Positions 27,732 to 37,644 are shown, counted from the stretch's first letter. The stretch is DNA of 64,000 nt from an endosymbiont of Escarpia spicata (GCA_003349915.1 QFXE01000020.1:124001-188000), one strand, 5' to 3'. A program made the numbers and translations. The notes: generated from the letters alone by a model not told the origin.

Positions 27732-30700
27732 GCAGCACTCCCTGCCTGGATATCATCGAGGCGATTTCTCATCGCGGCATAGTAAACCACCGGGATCACG
27801 ATCAGGGTCAATACCGTCGAAACGAACAAACCGAAGATCAAAGATACCGCAAGACCGCTGAATATCGGATCATCGAGGATGAAAAATCCACCTGCCATGG
27901 CCGCCAGCGCAGTCAACGCGATAGGTTTTGCACGCACTGCAGCGGCACTGACAACCGCCTCCTCAAAGCGCAAACCTTCGCGCACCTGCTGATTGATAAA
28001 GTCCACCAGCAGGATGGAGTTGCGCACGATGATACCCGCCAGGGCAATCATGCCGATCAGGGAGGTGGCAGTGAACTGGGCACCCATCAGCGCATGTCCC
28101 GGCAGGATGCCGATGATGGTCAGCGGGATCGGCGCCATGATCACCAGGGGCACCAGGTAGGAGCGGAACTGCGCCACCACCAGCAGATAGATCATCAACA
28201 GACCCACCGAGTAGGCGATGCCCATATCACGGAAGGTCTCGTAGGTAATCTGCCACTCACCGTCCCACTTGAGACTGTATTCGTACGGATTTTCCGGCTG
28301 GGAGAGAAACCACTGCTCCACACCCCCGTCACCATTGAGCTGGTCTGAAATCCCAAACAGACCATAGAGCGGGCTATCTGTCTCACCCGCCATATCACCC
28401 GTAACATAGACCACCGGCATCAGATCCTTGTGGTGGATGGAGTATTCCCGCACACGCGGTACCACCTGGACAATCTCCGAGAGCGGCACCAGCGTGCCAC
28501 TCTGAGCGCGCACCCGCAGTGAGAGCACCTGCTCCAGATCCGCCTTGTCTGCATCCGAGTACTCCAGGCGAATAGGCACGGCATACTTCAGGTTCTCACC
28601 GTGAAGGAAACTCACGTCTTCACCGCCCAATACCGTGGCCAGCGCCTCAGCAACCGTGCTTTGGGCCACACCCAGACGCGCCGCCTTGGCACGATCGACC
28701 TTTACGACAAACTTCACGGATGGATACTCGACGCTGTCATCCACATCGATGATGTCAGGGGTGTTTTCAAAAATCTTGCGCGTCTCCCAAGCCACCTCCG
28801 TCTGCCCCTGATAGTCGAGACCGTAGATCTCAGCCACCAGCGGCGACATCACCGGAGGGCCGGGAGGCACTTCGACAACCTTGGCGTTACCGTTGTACTC
28901 ACGGGCGATTTTCTGCAGTGGTGCTCGCACCGAAAGTGCTATTTCGTGACTCTTACGCTCACGCAGATGTTTGTCCACCAGGTTGACCTGGATATCGCCC
29001 AGGTGAGCCCCCTCCCGCAGGTAGTACTGGCGCACCAGACCATTGAAGCCGATCGGCGACGCTGTGCCTGAGTAGACCTGGTAATCGGTCACCTCGTCCA
29101 CGCTGGCGAGGTAGTCACCCATCTCGTCGAGTACACGGGTGGTCTGCTCCAGACTGGTTCCTTCCGGCATATCGAGCATCACCTGGAATTCCGACTTGTT
29201 GTCGAAGGGCAGCATCTTCAATACCACCGATTGGTTGACCACCAATGAGACAGAGATAGCCATGAGAGTCAGGATGCCGCCCAGCAACACCCAGCGCATC
29301 AGATTACCCCGAGATCCCAGCAGAAAAGGACGCATGACCCTGCCGAAAAAACGACTGAGTCCGGTCTCCGCCTGGTCATCGTGGGCATGGGCGGCGATCT
29401 TCTCAACATGATTGGCCAACACAAGGTTGGTCAGCCAAGGGGTGAAGATGAAGGCCACCAACAGGGAGATCAGCATGCCGGTGCTGGCATTGATCGGGAT
29501 CGGACTCATGTAGGGTCCCATCAGACCGGTGACGAAGGCCATCGGCAACAGGGCCGCAATCACGGTAAAGGTCGCCAGAATGGTGGGGCCACCCACCTCA
29601 TCCACTGCTTTCGGGATTGCCTCCCGCAGATTTTTCGCGCCCATCTGCAGATGACGATGAATGTTCTCCACCACCACTATGGCATCGTCGACAAGAATAC
29701 CGATGGAGAAGATAAGGGCGAACAGCGACACCCGGTTGAGGGTGAATCCCCAGACCCATGAGGCAAACAGGGTGATCGCCAGGGTCACCACCACAGCAGC
29801 GCCGACGATAAAGGCCTCACGCCAGCCGATAGCCAAAAAGACCAGCACGATCACCGAAAGGGTTGCAAACGCCAACTTGGTGATCAGCTTGTTCGCCTTG
29901 GCTTCAGCCGTCTCGCCATAGTTGCGGGTGATGGTGACGTTAACTCCATCGGGGATGAAGGTGCCCTGGAGCTGTTCGAAACGCTCAATCACCGCCTTCG
30001 AAATATCCACCGCATTGGTGCCGGCCTTTTTCGCCACAGCGATGGTGACCGCCGGATATTTCCCGCTGGACGGGACGCCCTTGAGCTCACCCTGTTCACC
30101 ACCTCCCATCCAGACATACTGGTTCGGCAAATCAGGTTCGTGGCTCACTCTGGCCACATCCCGCAGATAGATCGCCCTGCCCTCCTGGACACCGACCACC
30201 AGGGAGTCGATCTCCTCGGCAGAGGTAAGGAAGGTACCCGCCTGCACCAATACTTCATGGTTTTGTGCAGTTATCGTAATGTCGTCACGAATCCGGTTGC
30301 CCGCCTGCAGCGCATTGCGCAGGTCACTCAGGTCGATGTTGTGGCCCGCCAGGGCTTGGGGGTCCAGCTCCACATGCACCACGCGGTCTGGGTTGCCGAT
30401 GGTGTAAATATCCCGCGTACCCGGCACCCGTTTCAGCTCAGACTCGATGGCATGCGCCACCTGTCCCAACTCATAGGCCCCCTTCTCTGGATCTTCGGTC
30501 CACAGGGTCGCGGTAACGATCGGCACATCATCGATGCCCTTCGGTTTGATAATCGGCAGCCCCACTCCCAAATTTTGCGGCAGCCAGTCCTGGTTGGAGT
30601 AGACCTTGCTGAAGAGTCGCACGATTGCGTCCTCACGATTTTCTCCGACCACGAATCTCACCGTCAGTACCGCCATACCGGGACGGGAGGTGGAGTAGAC

Positions 30701-30955
30701 GTGCTTTACACCGTCTATCTCCGACAACACCTGCTCCGCAGGCGTTGCCACCAGACTCTCCACCTCTTTTGCTGTGGCACCGGGAAAGGGAATGAAGACG
30801 TTTGCGAAAGTGACGTTGATCTGCGGCTCCTCCTCACGAGGCGTAACAAGCACCGCGAAAACACCCAGCAACAGCCCCACCAGGGCCAGCAAGGGAGTAA
30901 TCTCCGTAAGCATGAAACGCTCAGCGATGCGTCCCGATATCGCCAGCTTACTCAT
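27728..30955 (-). CDS. RND-family efflux transporter permease
   Basis: This is an inner-membrane proton-driven exporter of 1075 residues, a normal length for the hydrophobe/amphiphile efflux RND group. An N-terminal transmembrane helix is followed by a large periplasmic porter domain. The helix-4 relay segment FSIGILVDDAIVVVENIH, with adjacent aspartates, is near residue 415, and a second porter domain and membrane block complete the protein. The substrate is unknown. The adaptor gene overlaps it upstream by 8 bases. No outer-membrane channel gene is present, so it may use a shared TolC-like partner. Confidence 0.94.
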   Translation of the reverse strand: MSKLAISGRIAERFMLTEITPLLALVGLLLGVFAVLVTPREEEPQINVTFANVFIPFPGATAKEVESLVATPAEQVLSEIDGVKHVYSTSRPGMAVLTVRFVVGENREDAIVRLFSKVYSNQDWLPQNLGVGLPIIKPKGIDDVPIVTATLWTEDPEKGAYELGQVAHAIESELKRVPGTRDIYTIGNPDRVVHVELDPQALAGHNIDLSDLRNALQAGNRIRDDITITAQNHEVLVQAGTFLTSAEEIDSLVVGVQEGRAIYLRDVARVSHEPDLPNQYVWMGGGEQGELKGVPSSGKYPAVTIAVAKKAGTNAVDISKAVIERFEQLQGTFIPDGVNVTITRNYGETAEAKANKLITKLAFATLSVIVLVFLAIGWREAFIVGAAVVVTLAITLFASWVWGFTLNRVSLFALIFSIGILVDDAIVVVENIHRHLQMGAKNLREAIPKAVDEVGGPTILATFTVIAALLPMAFVTGLMGPYMSPIPINASTGMLISLLVAFIFTPWLTNLVLANHVEKIAAHAHDDQAETGLSRFFGRVMRPFLLGSRGNLMRWVLLGGILTLMAISVSLVVNQSVVLKMLPFDNKSEFQVMLDMPEGTSLEQTTRVLDEMGDYLASVDEVTDYQVYSGTASPIGFNGLVRQYYLREGAHLGDIQVNLVDKHLRERKSHEIALSVRAPLQKIAREYNGNAKVVEVPPGPPVMSPLVAEIYGLDYQGQTEVAWETRKIFENTPDIIDVDDSVEYPSVKFVVKVDRAKAARLGVAQSTVAEALATVLGGEDVSFLHGENLKYAVPIRLEYSDADKADLEQVLSLRVRAQSGTLVPLSEIVQVVPRVREYSIHHKDLMPVVYVTGDMAGETDSPLYGLFGISDQLNGDGGVEQWFLSQPENPYEYSLKWDGEWQITYETFRDMGIAYSVGLLMIYLLVVAQFRSYLVPLVIMAPIPLTIIGILPGHALMGAQFTATSLIGMIALAGIIVRNSILLVDFINQQVREGLRFEEAVVSAAAVRAKPIALTALAAMAGGFFILDDPIFSGLAVSLIFGLFVSTVLTLIVIPVVYYAAMRNRLDDIQAGSAA

Positions 30956-32000
30956 TACCGGCCTCCGCCATCTGCTGCTTCACCAGGGCACCTGCCGCAA
31001 TCGGATCGATCGTCACCCGGTCGCCCGCCGAAAGCCCGGCTATCACCGCCATCTTGCCGTCCTCCGACCGATGACCCACACGAATATGGCGGAACCGGAC
31101 GCGCCCACTCTCCTCCACCACATAGACTGCAGTGACTTCTGAGCGATAGACCACCGCCTCGACCGGCACAACCAGTTCCCGCTTGGTCCCGGTGACAAAG
31201 GCTGTCTTCACAAACATCCCGGGAAACAGGTCAGGAATGCCTTCGGGCAGGTCGAGCCGTACCTTGAAGGTATTGCTGCCGTGGTGTGCAAAGGGGAAGA
31301 TGGTGAGCTTGGTCGCTTCCACGAACACATTATCCGGCTGCAATATCCTTGCCTTGCCGGTCTTGCGAATGATGGGGATAAGACTCTGTGGTACGTCCAC
31401 CAACACCCGTAGCTGATCCAGCGAGGTGCCACTCATCAGCTTCTGTCCCGGTTGGGCGATCTCACCCACCTCGATAAGGCGATGGGTCACAATGCCACTA
31501 TAGGGCGCACGGATTTTTGTGTACTCCAGTTGCTCACTGGCCTGTACCAGACCCGCACTGGCGGCATCGTGACGGGCACGGGCCGACTTCAGGCTTGCAT
31601 TCGCCTTATCCAGCTGCGACTGAGAGACCAGCTTTTTTACGGACAGCTCCTTGGTGCGCACATATTCATCTTTTGCCTCCTGCAATCGCGCCAAGGCCTC
31701 CTTCAGGTCAGCTTCGGCCTGACGCAGGCGCGCCTTCTGTTCGGTATCTTTCAGGGTGATGAGTAACTGTCCATTTTCGACATAGTCATCCACATCAAAG
31801 AGAATCTCCTGCACCTGACCCTGAGTCTGGGCGGAGACCGTAGTCTGATTGATCGCTTCCACCACACCGTCGAGACGAAACTCCCTTGGTGTCTCGCGGA
31901 AATCTGCCTCCACTGTGGTCAACTCAGCAGATGCAAACAGTGGGAACAGGCTGAGTATGACAAAATTCCACTTCAGCAATACTTGTGTATTTAATTTCAT
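30948..32000 (-). CDS. RND efflux periplasmic adaptor (membrane-fusion protein)
   Basis: This 350-residue exported protein has a signal-like N-terminus (FVILSLFPLFASA). The lipoyl halves are GVVEAINQTTVSAQTQGQVQ near residue 46 and the later APYSGIVTHRLIEVGE near 166. Between them is a long charged coiled coil (about 85-150). It bridges the inner-membrane pump to an outer-membrane channel. It is first in the operon, divergent from ubiD across 164 bp, where I could not place a confident promoter. Confidence 0.93.
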   Translation of the reverse strand: MKLNTQVLLKWNFVILSLFPLFASAELTTVEADFRETPREFRLDGVVEAINQTTVSAQTQGQVQEILFDVDDYVENGQLLITLKDTEQKARLRQAEADLKEALARLQEAKDEYVRTKELSVKKLVSQSQLDKANASLKSARARHDAASAGLVQASEQLEYTKIRAPYSGIVTHRLIEVGEIAQPGQKLMSGTSLDQLRVLVDVPQSLIPIIRKTGKARILQPDNVFVEATKLTIFPFAHHGSNTFKVRLDLPEGIPDLFPGMFVKTAFVTGTKRELVVPVEAVVYRSEVTAVYVVEESGRVRFRHIRVGHRSEDGKMAVIAGLSAGDRVTIDPIAAGALVKQQMAEAGNE

Positions 32001-32164
32001 GGGATTTTCCCGATTGATATATTAGATTCTGCTTATATTAGCCTTAAATCCGGATAATACAAGTTTCTTATGCCGCATAAAATAAATTTTGGTCACAAAA
32101 TACCGCTCAACCCACCCGCTCTGGTAAGGTTTGAGATCAAATATTGGAAACGCCTATAGAACCC

Positions 32165-33637
32165 ATGCAATACCAGGACCTGCGCGACTTTATCCGGCAA
32201 CTTGAATCCCGGGGTGAACTGAAACGCATTCAGACAGAAGTTGACCCCAACCTCGAAATCACCGAAATCTGCGACCGCACCCTGCGGGCCGGTGGACCCG
32301 CGCTGCTGTTCGAAAACGTAAAGGGTTCAGACCATCCGCTGCTGGGCAATCTCTTCGGCACCCCGCAAAGGGTCGCCATGGGCATGGGCGAGGAAACTGT
32401 GGAGGCATTACGGGAGGTCGGCAGACTGCTGGCTTTTCTGAAAGAGCCCGATCCGCCAAAAGGGATGAAGGACGCCTGGCAGAAACTGCCGATCTTCCGG
32501 AAGGTATTGGATATGGCGCCGAAGGAGCAACGCAATGCCCCCTGCCAAACGAAGATCCTTGAAGGCGAAACTGTCGACCTGACCGATCTACCGGTGCAGA
32601 CCTGCTGGCCTGGGGATGCCGGCCCACTGATCACCTGGGGACTGGTGGTGACCCGGGGGCCCAACAAGTCACGCCAGAACCTGGGCATCTACCGGATGCA
32701 GGTCATCGGACGCAACCGCGTCATCATGCGCTGGTTAGCCCACCGTGGCGGTGCCCTGGATTTTCGGGAGTGGCAGGAGAGCCATCCGGGAGAGTCCTTC
32801 CCTATTGCCGTAGCACTGGGCGCAGACCCTGCCACCATTCTGGCTGCGGTAACGCCGGTACCCGACACACTTTCAGAATACGCCTTCGCCGGGCTGCTGC
32901 GGGGCAGCCGCACTGAGGTGGTGAAGTGTATCGGCTCAGACCTGCAGGTACCCGCCTCAGCGGAGTTTGTGCTGGAAGGCCACATCCATCCGGATGACAT
33001 GGCGCCGGAAGGCCCTTTCGGTGATCACACGGGTTACTACAATGAGGTGGAGAGCTTTCCGGTCTTCACCATCGACCGCATTACCCACCGCGAGGACCCC
33101 ATCTATCACAGCACCTATACCGGGCGGCCGCCGGATGAACCTGCAATCCTCGGGGTGGCACTGAACGAGGTCTTCGTGCCGATCCTGCAGAAACAGTTCC
33201 CGGAGATCGTCGACTTCTACCTGCCGCCGGAGGGCTGCTCCTACCGCATGGCAGTGGTGAGCATGAAAAAGCAGTATCCGGGGCACGCCAAGCGGGTGAT
33301 GATGGGAGTCTGGTCCTTTCTACGCCAGTTCATGTATACCAAGTTCGTTATCGTAGTGGATGATGACGTCAACACCCGCGATTGGAACGACGTCATCTGG
33401 GCCATGACCACCCGCATGGATCCCGTGCGGGACACCACCCTGATCGAAAACACCCCTATCGACTATCTCGATTTCGCTTCGCCGGTCTCCGGACTGGGTT
33501 CAAAGATCGGTTTCGATGCCACCAATAAATGGCCGGGGGAGACAGACCGGGAGTGGGGCACGCCAATTCTCAGGGACGATGCGGTCAAGCAGCGGGTCGA
33601 CGACATCTGGGACGAACTCGGCATCGACTCACCCTGA
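32165..33637 (+). CDS. ubiD: UbiD family decarboxylase (4-hydroxy-3-polyprenylbenzoate decarboxylase)
   Basis: The enzyme removes the carboxyl group in ubiquinone synthesis using prenylated FMN made by UbiX. The 490-residue protein starts [19 protein letters not shown], as in known UbiD. It carries the prenyl-FMN/metal region ([19 protein letters not shown] near 178), [11 protein letters not shown] near 282 and the [12 protein letters not shown] segment near 398. ATG 32165 is preferred over an upstream TTG. ubiE, ubiJ and ubiB are at the other end of the window. Confidence 0.96.
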   Translation: MQYQDLRDFIRQLESRGELKRIQTEVDPNLEITEICDRTLRAGGPALLFENVKGSDHPLLGNLFGTPQRVAMGMGEETVEALREVGRLLAFLKEPDPPKGMKDAWQKLPIFRKVLDMAPKEQRNAPCQTKILEGETVDLTDLPVQTCWPGDAGPLITWGLVVTRGPNKSRQNLGIYRMQVIGRNRVIMRWLAHRGGALDFREWQESHPGESFPIAVALGADPATILAAVTPVPDTLSEYAFAGLLRGSRTEVVKCIGSDLQVPASAEFVLEGHIHPDDMAPEGPFGDHTGYYNEVESFPVFTIDRITHREDPIYHSTYTGRPPDEPAILGVALNEVFVPILQKQFPEIVDFYLPPEGCSYRMAVVSMKKQYPGHAKRVMMGVWSFLRQFMYTKFVIVVDDDVNTRDWNDVIWAMTTRMDPVRDTTLIENTPIDYLDFASPVSGLGSKIGFDATNKWPGETDREWGTPILRDDAVKQRVDDIWDELGIDSP

Positions 33638-33707
33638 CTGTCGCTTTCCACTCCATCCGCTACAATTCAGATTTGTACTCATCCAACTACCAGTAGGAAA
33701 ACTAATC

Positions 33708-34340
33708 ATGCGCACCGTCATGCTGATGAATGCCAAGGGTGGATGCGGCAAAACCACACTGGCAACCAATCTTGCCACCTGGTATGCGGACGAAGGTCTC
33801 AATGTGGCCCTCGCCGATTTCGATCCTCAGAAATCCTCGCTGGACTGGCTGGAGGCGCGTCAGGACTACGAAGGCATCCCCGACATCCAGGCGATCGATG
33901 CCACCGGCGAACCAATCAAGACAAAGAAGGGAACCGACCTGCTGATCATGGACGCCCCGGCCGGCACCCATGGCAAGGCGATCAACAAGATGCTGAAGCG
34001 GGTGGATACGCTGGTCCTGCCGGTACTGCCTTCACCCATCGATATCCGGGCCTGCAGCCGCTTTCTGGAAGAACTCCTGAGCAGCGGTCGTATCTCCCGG
34101 CATCAGACCCGAATCGGCATCGTCGCCAACCGGGTACGCGAACAGACAATCATCTATCATGAATTGGAAAAGTTTCTCGGCCACCTCAAAGTGCCGGTAA
34201 TCACCCATTTGCGAGAGAGCAGGAACTACATCCAGTCGGCAGAGCAGGGTTTGGGCATTTTCGAGCTGGCGCCCTCTCAGGTCTATCAGGATGTCATTTT
34301 GTGGGATGCGTTGTTCGACTGGCTCGACATCAAGACCTGA
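33708..34340 (+). CDS. Orphan ParA-family ATPase
   Basis: This 210-residue cytoplasmic ATPase has the deviant Walker A NAKGGCGKTTLATNLA at residues 8-23, with the signature lysine, then ALADFDPQKSS near 37 and LLIMDAPAGTHG near 77. There is no parB, plasmid gene or minC/minE beside it, so it is not an obvious chromosome partition pair; positioning of a cell structure is a reasonable guess. ATG 33708 follows an AGGAA. The longer frame begins inside ubiD and is rejected. Confidence 0.85.
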   Translation: MRTVMLMNAKGGCGKTTLATNLATWYADEGLNVALADFDPQKSSLDWLEARQDYEGIPDIQAIDATGEPIKTKKGTDLLIMDAPAGTHGKAINKMLKRVDTLVLPVLPSPIDIRACSRFLEELLSSGRISRHQTRIGIVANRVREQTIIYHELEKFLGHLKVPVITHLRESRNYIQSAEQGLGIFELAPSQVYQDVILWDALFDWLDIKT

Positions 34341-34393
34341 AGCAGAACCGCCCCGAAGGTGTGACCATCGGGACGGCAAGCCCGGAAATGTAG

Positions 34394-34420
34394 GATGTGC
34401 TGAGCGTAGCGATGCGCATC
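34394..34420. repeat. Loop-conserved palindrome family C, short copy
   Basis: GATGTGC and GCGCATC (7 bp with one G-T pair) enclose a loop containing AGCGTAGCG, after a TAG(G) edge. It lies in the 208-bp gap between the parA-like gene and the next minus-strand gene; the rest of that gap holds no recognised feature. Confidence 0.65.
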
Positions 34421-34548
34421 TGTCACGATTGATGCGGTTTGTTTTACTCGGTAATTGCTCCTGCATTTCTCTACCTCCTGCATCCCTGCAGTCGTCACCA
34501 CATCCTACAGGTTACCTCTGCGTTTTCAGGAGCACTTCCAGACAGACA

Positions 34549-35160
34549 CTATTTGGCCTTTTCGGCCTTGCTCTGCAGTAAGGCTCTGTGCAACAGCAGT
34601 TGATCCGGCACACCGGTCTCATCAAGCCCCACTGTCTTCTGAAACTTTACGATTGCATCCCGCATCTTGTTTCCGTAGGCACCATCAATGGCTCCATCGT
34701 AGTATTTGTTCTCTTTCAGCCAAGTCTGCAGCCTCTCCAAAACCTCTTTATAAAGATAAGTCTTGTGCTCGCCATTCTTGGCTTCCACCACCGGTGACAG
34801 TGAGACGATGCGGTTACTCTGCATGGCTCTGGCCAGACTGGCTACTGCCACATAGAAACGCTGCTCCGGATTAGCTTTGCAATGCACCGCCAGCATCGTG
34901 CCAAGATAGACGGCGTTGCCCCAGGGAACGACATCGTAAGTATCTTTGGCATATTGACTGGTCGCCGTCAGATACCCTTCCATCCAACCCAAAAACGCAG
35001 CGTATTTACCCTCGGCTTTGGCCTTCTCCTCTACATATTGACTGCAGGTAGCCAAACCCATGCTTCTGACAGAAAACTTCCCATCACTATCAGCCGCCCA
35101 TGCCTGGGACTGGATCATCCCCATTACCAACACGCCGGTGGCGATCCACTTGTTTAACAT
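34549..35160 (-). CDS. Exported protein with a C-terminal peptidoglycan-binding domain
   Basis: This 203-residue protein has a signal peptide (ATGVLVMGMIQSQAWA). A roughly 100-residue domain of unknown fold with Cys39 and Cys94 follows (a possible disulfide). A PG_binding_1 domain is near residues 135-190 (LQTWLKENKYYDGAIDGAYG, MRDAIVKFQKTVGL). The ATG at 35160 follows a GGAG. An intrinsic terminator lies 30 bases upstream in the same direction, so expression probably depends on read-through control (see the leader). Confidence 0.8.
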   Translation of the reverse strand: MLNKWIATGVLVMGMIQSQAWAADSDGKFSVRSMGLATCSQYVEEKAKAEGKYAAFLGWMEGYLTATSQYAKDTYDVVPWGNAVYLGTMLAVHCKANPEQRFYVAVASLARAMQSNRIVSLSPVVEAKNGEHKTYLYKEVLERLQTWLKENKYYDGAIDGAYGNKMRDAIVKFQKTVGLDETGVPDQLLLHRALLQSKAEKAK

Positions 35161-35190
35161 CGCGCTTCCACTCCTAACGAATAATCGGAC

Positions 35191-35221
35191 AAAAAAAAAG
35201 CTATACGGAAACCGTATAGCT
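35191..35221 (-). terminator. Strong intrinsic terminator just ahead of the peptidoglycan-binding protein gene
   Basis: On the minus strand a perfect 10-bp stem AGCTATACGG/CCGTATAGCT (35221-35212 and 35208-35199) with a TTT loop runs into nine T residues (through 35191). It ends 30 bases before the start codon of the gene on the same strand. Confidence 0.9.
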
Positions 35222-35431
35222 GTTAGTTTACTACGTAGATCCCGTCCTCCGACGGATTATTATTTTTTCAAGTACAATTCCAATTCAAATCATCTGAAAC
35301 GGCGGGTCGGCGGCCTAATGCTTTCCGTCACTTCATTTGACTAGGATTCAGATTGTCTATCCAACCTCAGCTAAAAGCCTTGTCATAACTACTAGCAATA
35401 GCCATGCCATCTAGTTATTTTCTTTATTATT
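35222..35431 (-). promoter_or_regulatory. Candidate structured leader RNA or short RNA between promoter and terminator
   Basis: The roughly 210-nt minus-strand segment lies between a good promoter and a strong terminator. Visible pairings include a CAATCTGAA/TTCAGATGATTTG-type closing stem (about 35359-35351 with 35299-35286), CCTA/TAGG and GTCA/TGAC inside it, and a CCGTC-ggag-GACGG hairpin (about 35253-35240). It is much more AT-rich than its surroundings. It could be a riboswitch-type leader for the downstream gene or a free small RNA. The stretch 35466-35628 beyond the promoter is AT-rich with nothing recognisable. Confidence 0.45.
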
Positions 35432-35437
35432 CAGTCT

Positions 35438-35465
35438 ATTATAAATTTTAACATTAGGCTGACAA
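35438..35465 (-). promoter_or_regulatory. Near-consensus sigma70 promoter on the minus strand
   Basis: TTGTCA (35465-35460) and a perfect TATAAT (35443-35438) are 16 bases apart on the minus strand. A transcript starting near 35431 would run through the leader, into the terminator at 35221-35191, and towards the peptidoglycan-binding protein gene. Confidence 0.65.
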
Positions 35466-35628
35466 GCAAACGTGTAAAAGAATCCGACAGTTTATTGGAG
35501 GGGGCCACAGAGAAGATTTGTGGACTTTCTACGGCAAAAATCTCAAGTCCTTGTTTTTTAATACGTTAGAGCAATGAAATGTAAACTCACGGAATTCGAG
35601 CGACTGTAAAATATCCTGACAGTGTTTT

Positions 35629-36522
35629 TCAGCCCTGATTATTGCCACCCTGCTCTTCATCCAGCGAGGCAGGCAACCCATCTGCCAGAGTTGGGTAGCG
35701 CAGACCGACCTCCAACTCCTCGACCATTTTGCGATTACTCAGCCGCCGTGACTCTGCCAGATAGGAGAGCATGCCAGGGGACAACCGCCGTCTCGCCTCA
35801 GCCAGAGAGATAACCGGGGGGCGGGCAAGTCCAAGAAAGTCCGCCACCTGGTTAAAGTAGGCAGTCATGGTGCCGGGGTGCCCATCACTCACATTGTAGA
35901 CCTCACCAGAACACCCCCGCGCCATTGCCGCCAGACAGACATCCACCAGATCCCGGGAATGAATGTGGTTGGTTATGGGCGAGTCAGTTTCCGCCACCAT
36001 CGGCGCCCCTGACTGCAACCGCTTTAGCGGCAGTTTGCCCGGACCGTAGATCCCGGCCACCCGGAGAATCACCAGTTCGCCGCCGCTCGATAGACTCCAT
36101 TCGCGCCAGCGCCGTTCAGCATCCAGTCTACGCCAGGCTCGATCAGCCCTGGGTGAGGGTGGGCGCTGTTCATCCACCCACTCCCCATCACAATCACCAT
36201 AAACACCTGAGGTGCTCAGGTAGACCACCCGGTGCGGATGCCCGGTTTCAGCTATCGCCCTAATCAGGGCCGCCACCCGCATATCTTCGACACCGCTACC
36301 CGGCGGAGGGGCAAAATAGAAGAGTGAATGGCCCGCAACGACAGGAAGGGAAATCGCAGAATCATCCAGATCAACCACCTCGGATGCCAATCCCAACCCT
36401 TGAAGCTTTCGGGAACTGGCACGGCTCCTTACCCAACAGGAGACACTCGATTCCCGCACAGGCAGACGCAGCGCAACCCGGTGACCAATGTCTCCGCATC
36501 CAACAATAGTGACTCTCTGCAT
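35629..36522 (-). CDS. SDR-family NAD(P)-dependent epimerase/dehydratase-like protein (YeeZ type)
   Basis: This 297-residue Rossmann protein has the nucleotide-binding motif VGCGDIGHRVALRL at residues 7-20, the YLSTSGVYGD segment near 102 and NHIHSRDLVDVCLAA near 195, all typical of atypical short-chain dehydrogenases such as YeeZ. The substrate is unknown. It is divergent from the 2Fe-2S reductase gene across 114 bases. No ribosome binding site is strong. Confidence 0.82.
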   Translation of the reverse strand: MQRVTIVGCGDIGHRVALRLPVRESSVSCWVRSRASSRKLQGLGLASEVVDLDDSAISLPVVAGHSLFYFAPPPGSGVEDMRVAALIRAIAETGHPHRVVYLSTSGVYGDCDGEWVDEQRPPSPRADRAWRRLDAERRWREWSLSSGGELVILRVAGIYGPGKLPLKRLQSGAPMVAETDSPITNHIHSRDLVDVCLAAMARGCSGEVYNVSDGHPGTMTAYFNQVADFLGLARPPVISLAEARRRLSPGMLSYLAESRRLSNRKMVEELEVGLRYPTLADGLPASLDEEQGGNNQG

Positions 36523-36636
36523 TACCCAATCAACTCCCCGGTTTAATTCCTGACTAAAATAGGCGAGAATTATTTGTTTACTGTTTTCTTGCCTGGATTC
36601 GTAGATTCAGGCTCTACTTCAATACCAAGGAATCCC

Positions 36637-37644
36637 ATGAGTTTCAAAGTTCACGTCGAACCCAGCGGTCACGAATTCAGCGTGGATGCTGACGAAAGCA
36701 TCCTGGACGCAGCCGTAAGACAGGGGGTCAACCTCACATACGGCTGCCGCAATGGTTTTTGCGGAGAGTGCAAAAGTACGCTGCTCGAAGGTGACGTGAG
36801 CTATGCAGGCGGCACCCCGCCCGCACTGGAGGACTTGCCGGAAAACAGCTGCCTGACCTGTAAGGCGATACCTTCCACCGATATCCGTCTAGAGTCAAAA
36901 GAGATCGTCGAGGCGGCGGACATCGAGATTCGCGAGTTTCCCTGCCGGGTGGATAAGATCGAGCATCTTAACGATGACGTGATCCGTCTCTACCTTAAAC
37001 TCCCGGAAGGCGAGCGACTGCAGTTTCTGGCCGGACAATATCTCAATTTCATTCTTGAAGACGGCAGCAAACGGGCATTCTCCATCGCCAATGCGCCCCA
37101 CAATGACGACTATATCGAACTGCACATCCGCCATGTTGCCGGTGGCTCTTTCACCGACTTCCTCTTCGACGGCATGGAGGAGAAGAGCATTCTGCGGCTG
37201 GAGGCACCCCTGGGCAGTTACTTTCTGCGCGAGGAGTCATCCCGGCCCATCATCTTCATGGGGGGCGGTACCGGCTTTGCACCATTGAAAGGCATTATCG
37301 AACACGCCTTCGAGATCGGCATCGATCGACCCATGCACCTCTACTGGGGTGTTCGCGCCAAACAGGATCTCTATCTGCCTGAGATGCCGGAAGCCTGGGC
37401 GCGTGAGCATGCCAACTTCAGCTACACACCGGTCCTCTCTGAACCTGATTCGGATTGGGAGGGGAAAAACGGCTGGGTGCATGACCAGGTAATCAGTGAC
37501 AATCCGGACTTGAGCGGCCACGAGGTCTACATGAGCGGCCCACCACCAATGATCAAAGCAGGCAAGGATACCTTCCTCGCCCACGGACTGAGTGAAGAGC
37601 ACCTCTTTTCAGACTCTTTCGAGTATGGTGCCGCGGCAAAATAA
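36637..37644 (+). CDS. 2Fe-2S ferredoxin-domain NAD(P)H reductase (CDP-6-deoxy-glucoseen reductase-like)
   Basis: This 335-residue electron-transfer flavoprotein carries an N-terminal plant-type 2Fe-2S domain with CRNGFCGEC (residues 37-45) and CLTC near 73. An FAD-binding barrel (RAFSIANAP near 145) and an NAD-binding domain (FMGGGTGFAPLKG near 207, GVRAKQDLYL near 242, YMSGPPPMI near 299) follow. It most resembles AscD-type reductases, but no dideoxysugar genes are nearby; its partner oxygenase or role is unknown. ATG 36637 follows AAGGAA. Confidence 0.88.
   Translation: MSFKVHVEPSGHEFSVDADESILDAAVRQGVNLTYGCRNGFCGECKSTLLEGDVSYAGGTPPALEDLPENSCLTCKAIPSTDIRLESKEIVEAADIEIREFPCRVDKIEHLNDDVIRLYLKLPEGERLQFLAGQYLNFILEDGSKRAFSIANAPHNDDYIELHIRHVAGGSFTDFLFDGMEEKSILRLEAPLGSYFLREESSRPIIFMGGGTGFAPLKGIIEHAFEIGIDRPMHLYWGVRAKQDLYLPEMPEAWAREHANFSYTPVLSEPDSDWEGKNGWVHDQVISDNPDLSGHEVYMSGPPPMIKAGKDTFLAHGLSEEHLFSDSFEYGAAAK

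Noticed and set aside
33516-33707. N-terminal extension of the ParA-like protein by 64 codons
   Set aside because: It runs through the end of ubiD, has no ribosome binding site, and the ParA start motif is directly after ATG 33708.
35286-35360. Possible GEMM-I (c-di-GMP) riboswitch in the leader of the peptidoglycan-binding protein gene
   Set aside because: GACGGAAAGC resembles the GEMM GACGCAAAGC segment, but the upstream GGCAAACC, the GAAA tetraloop hairpin and the downstream receptor half are not found. I treat the leader as unclassified.
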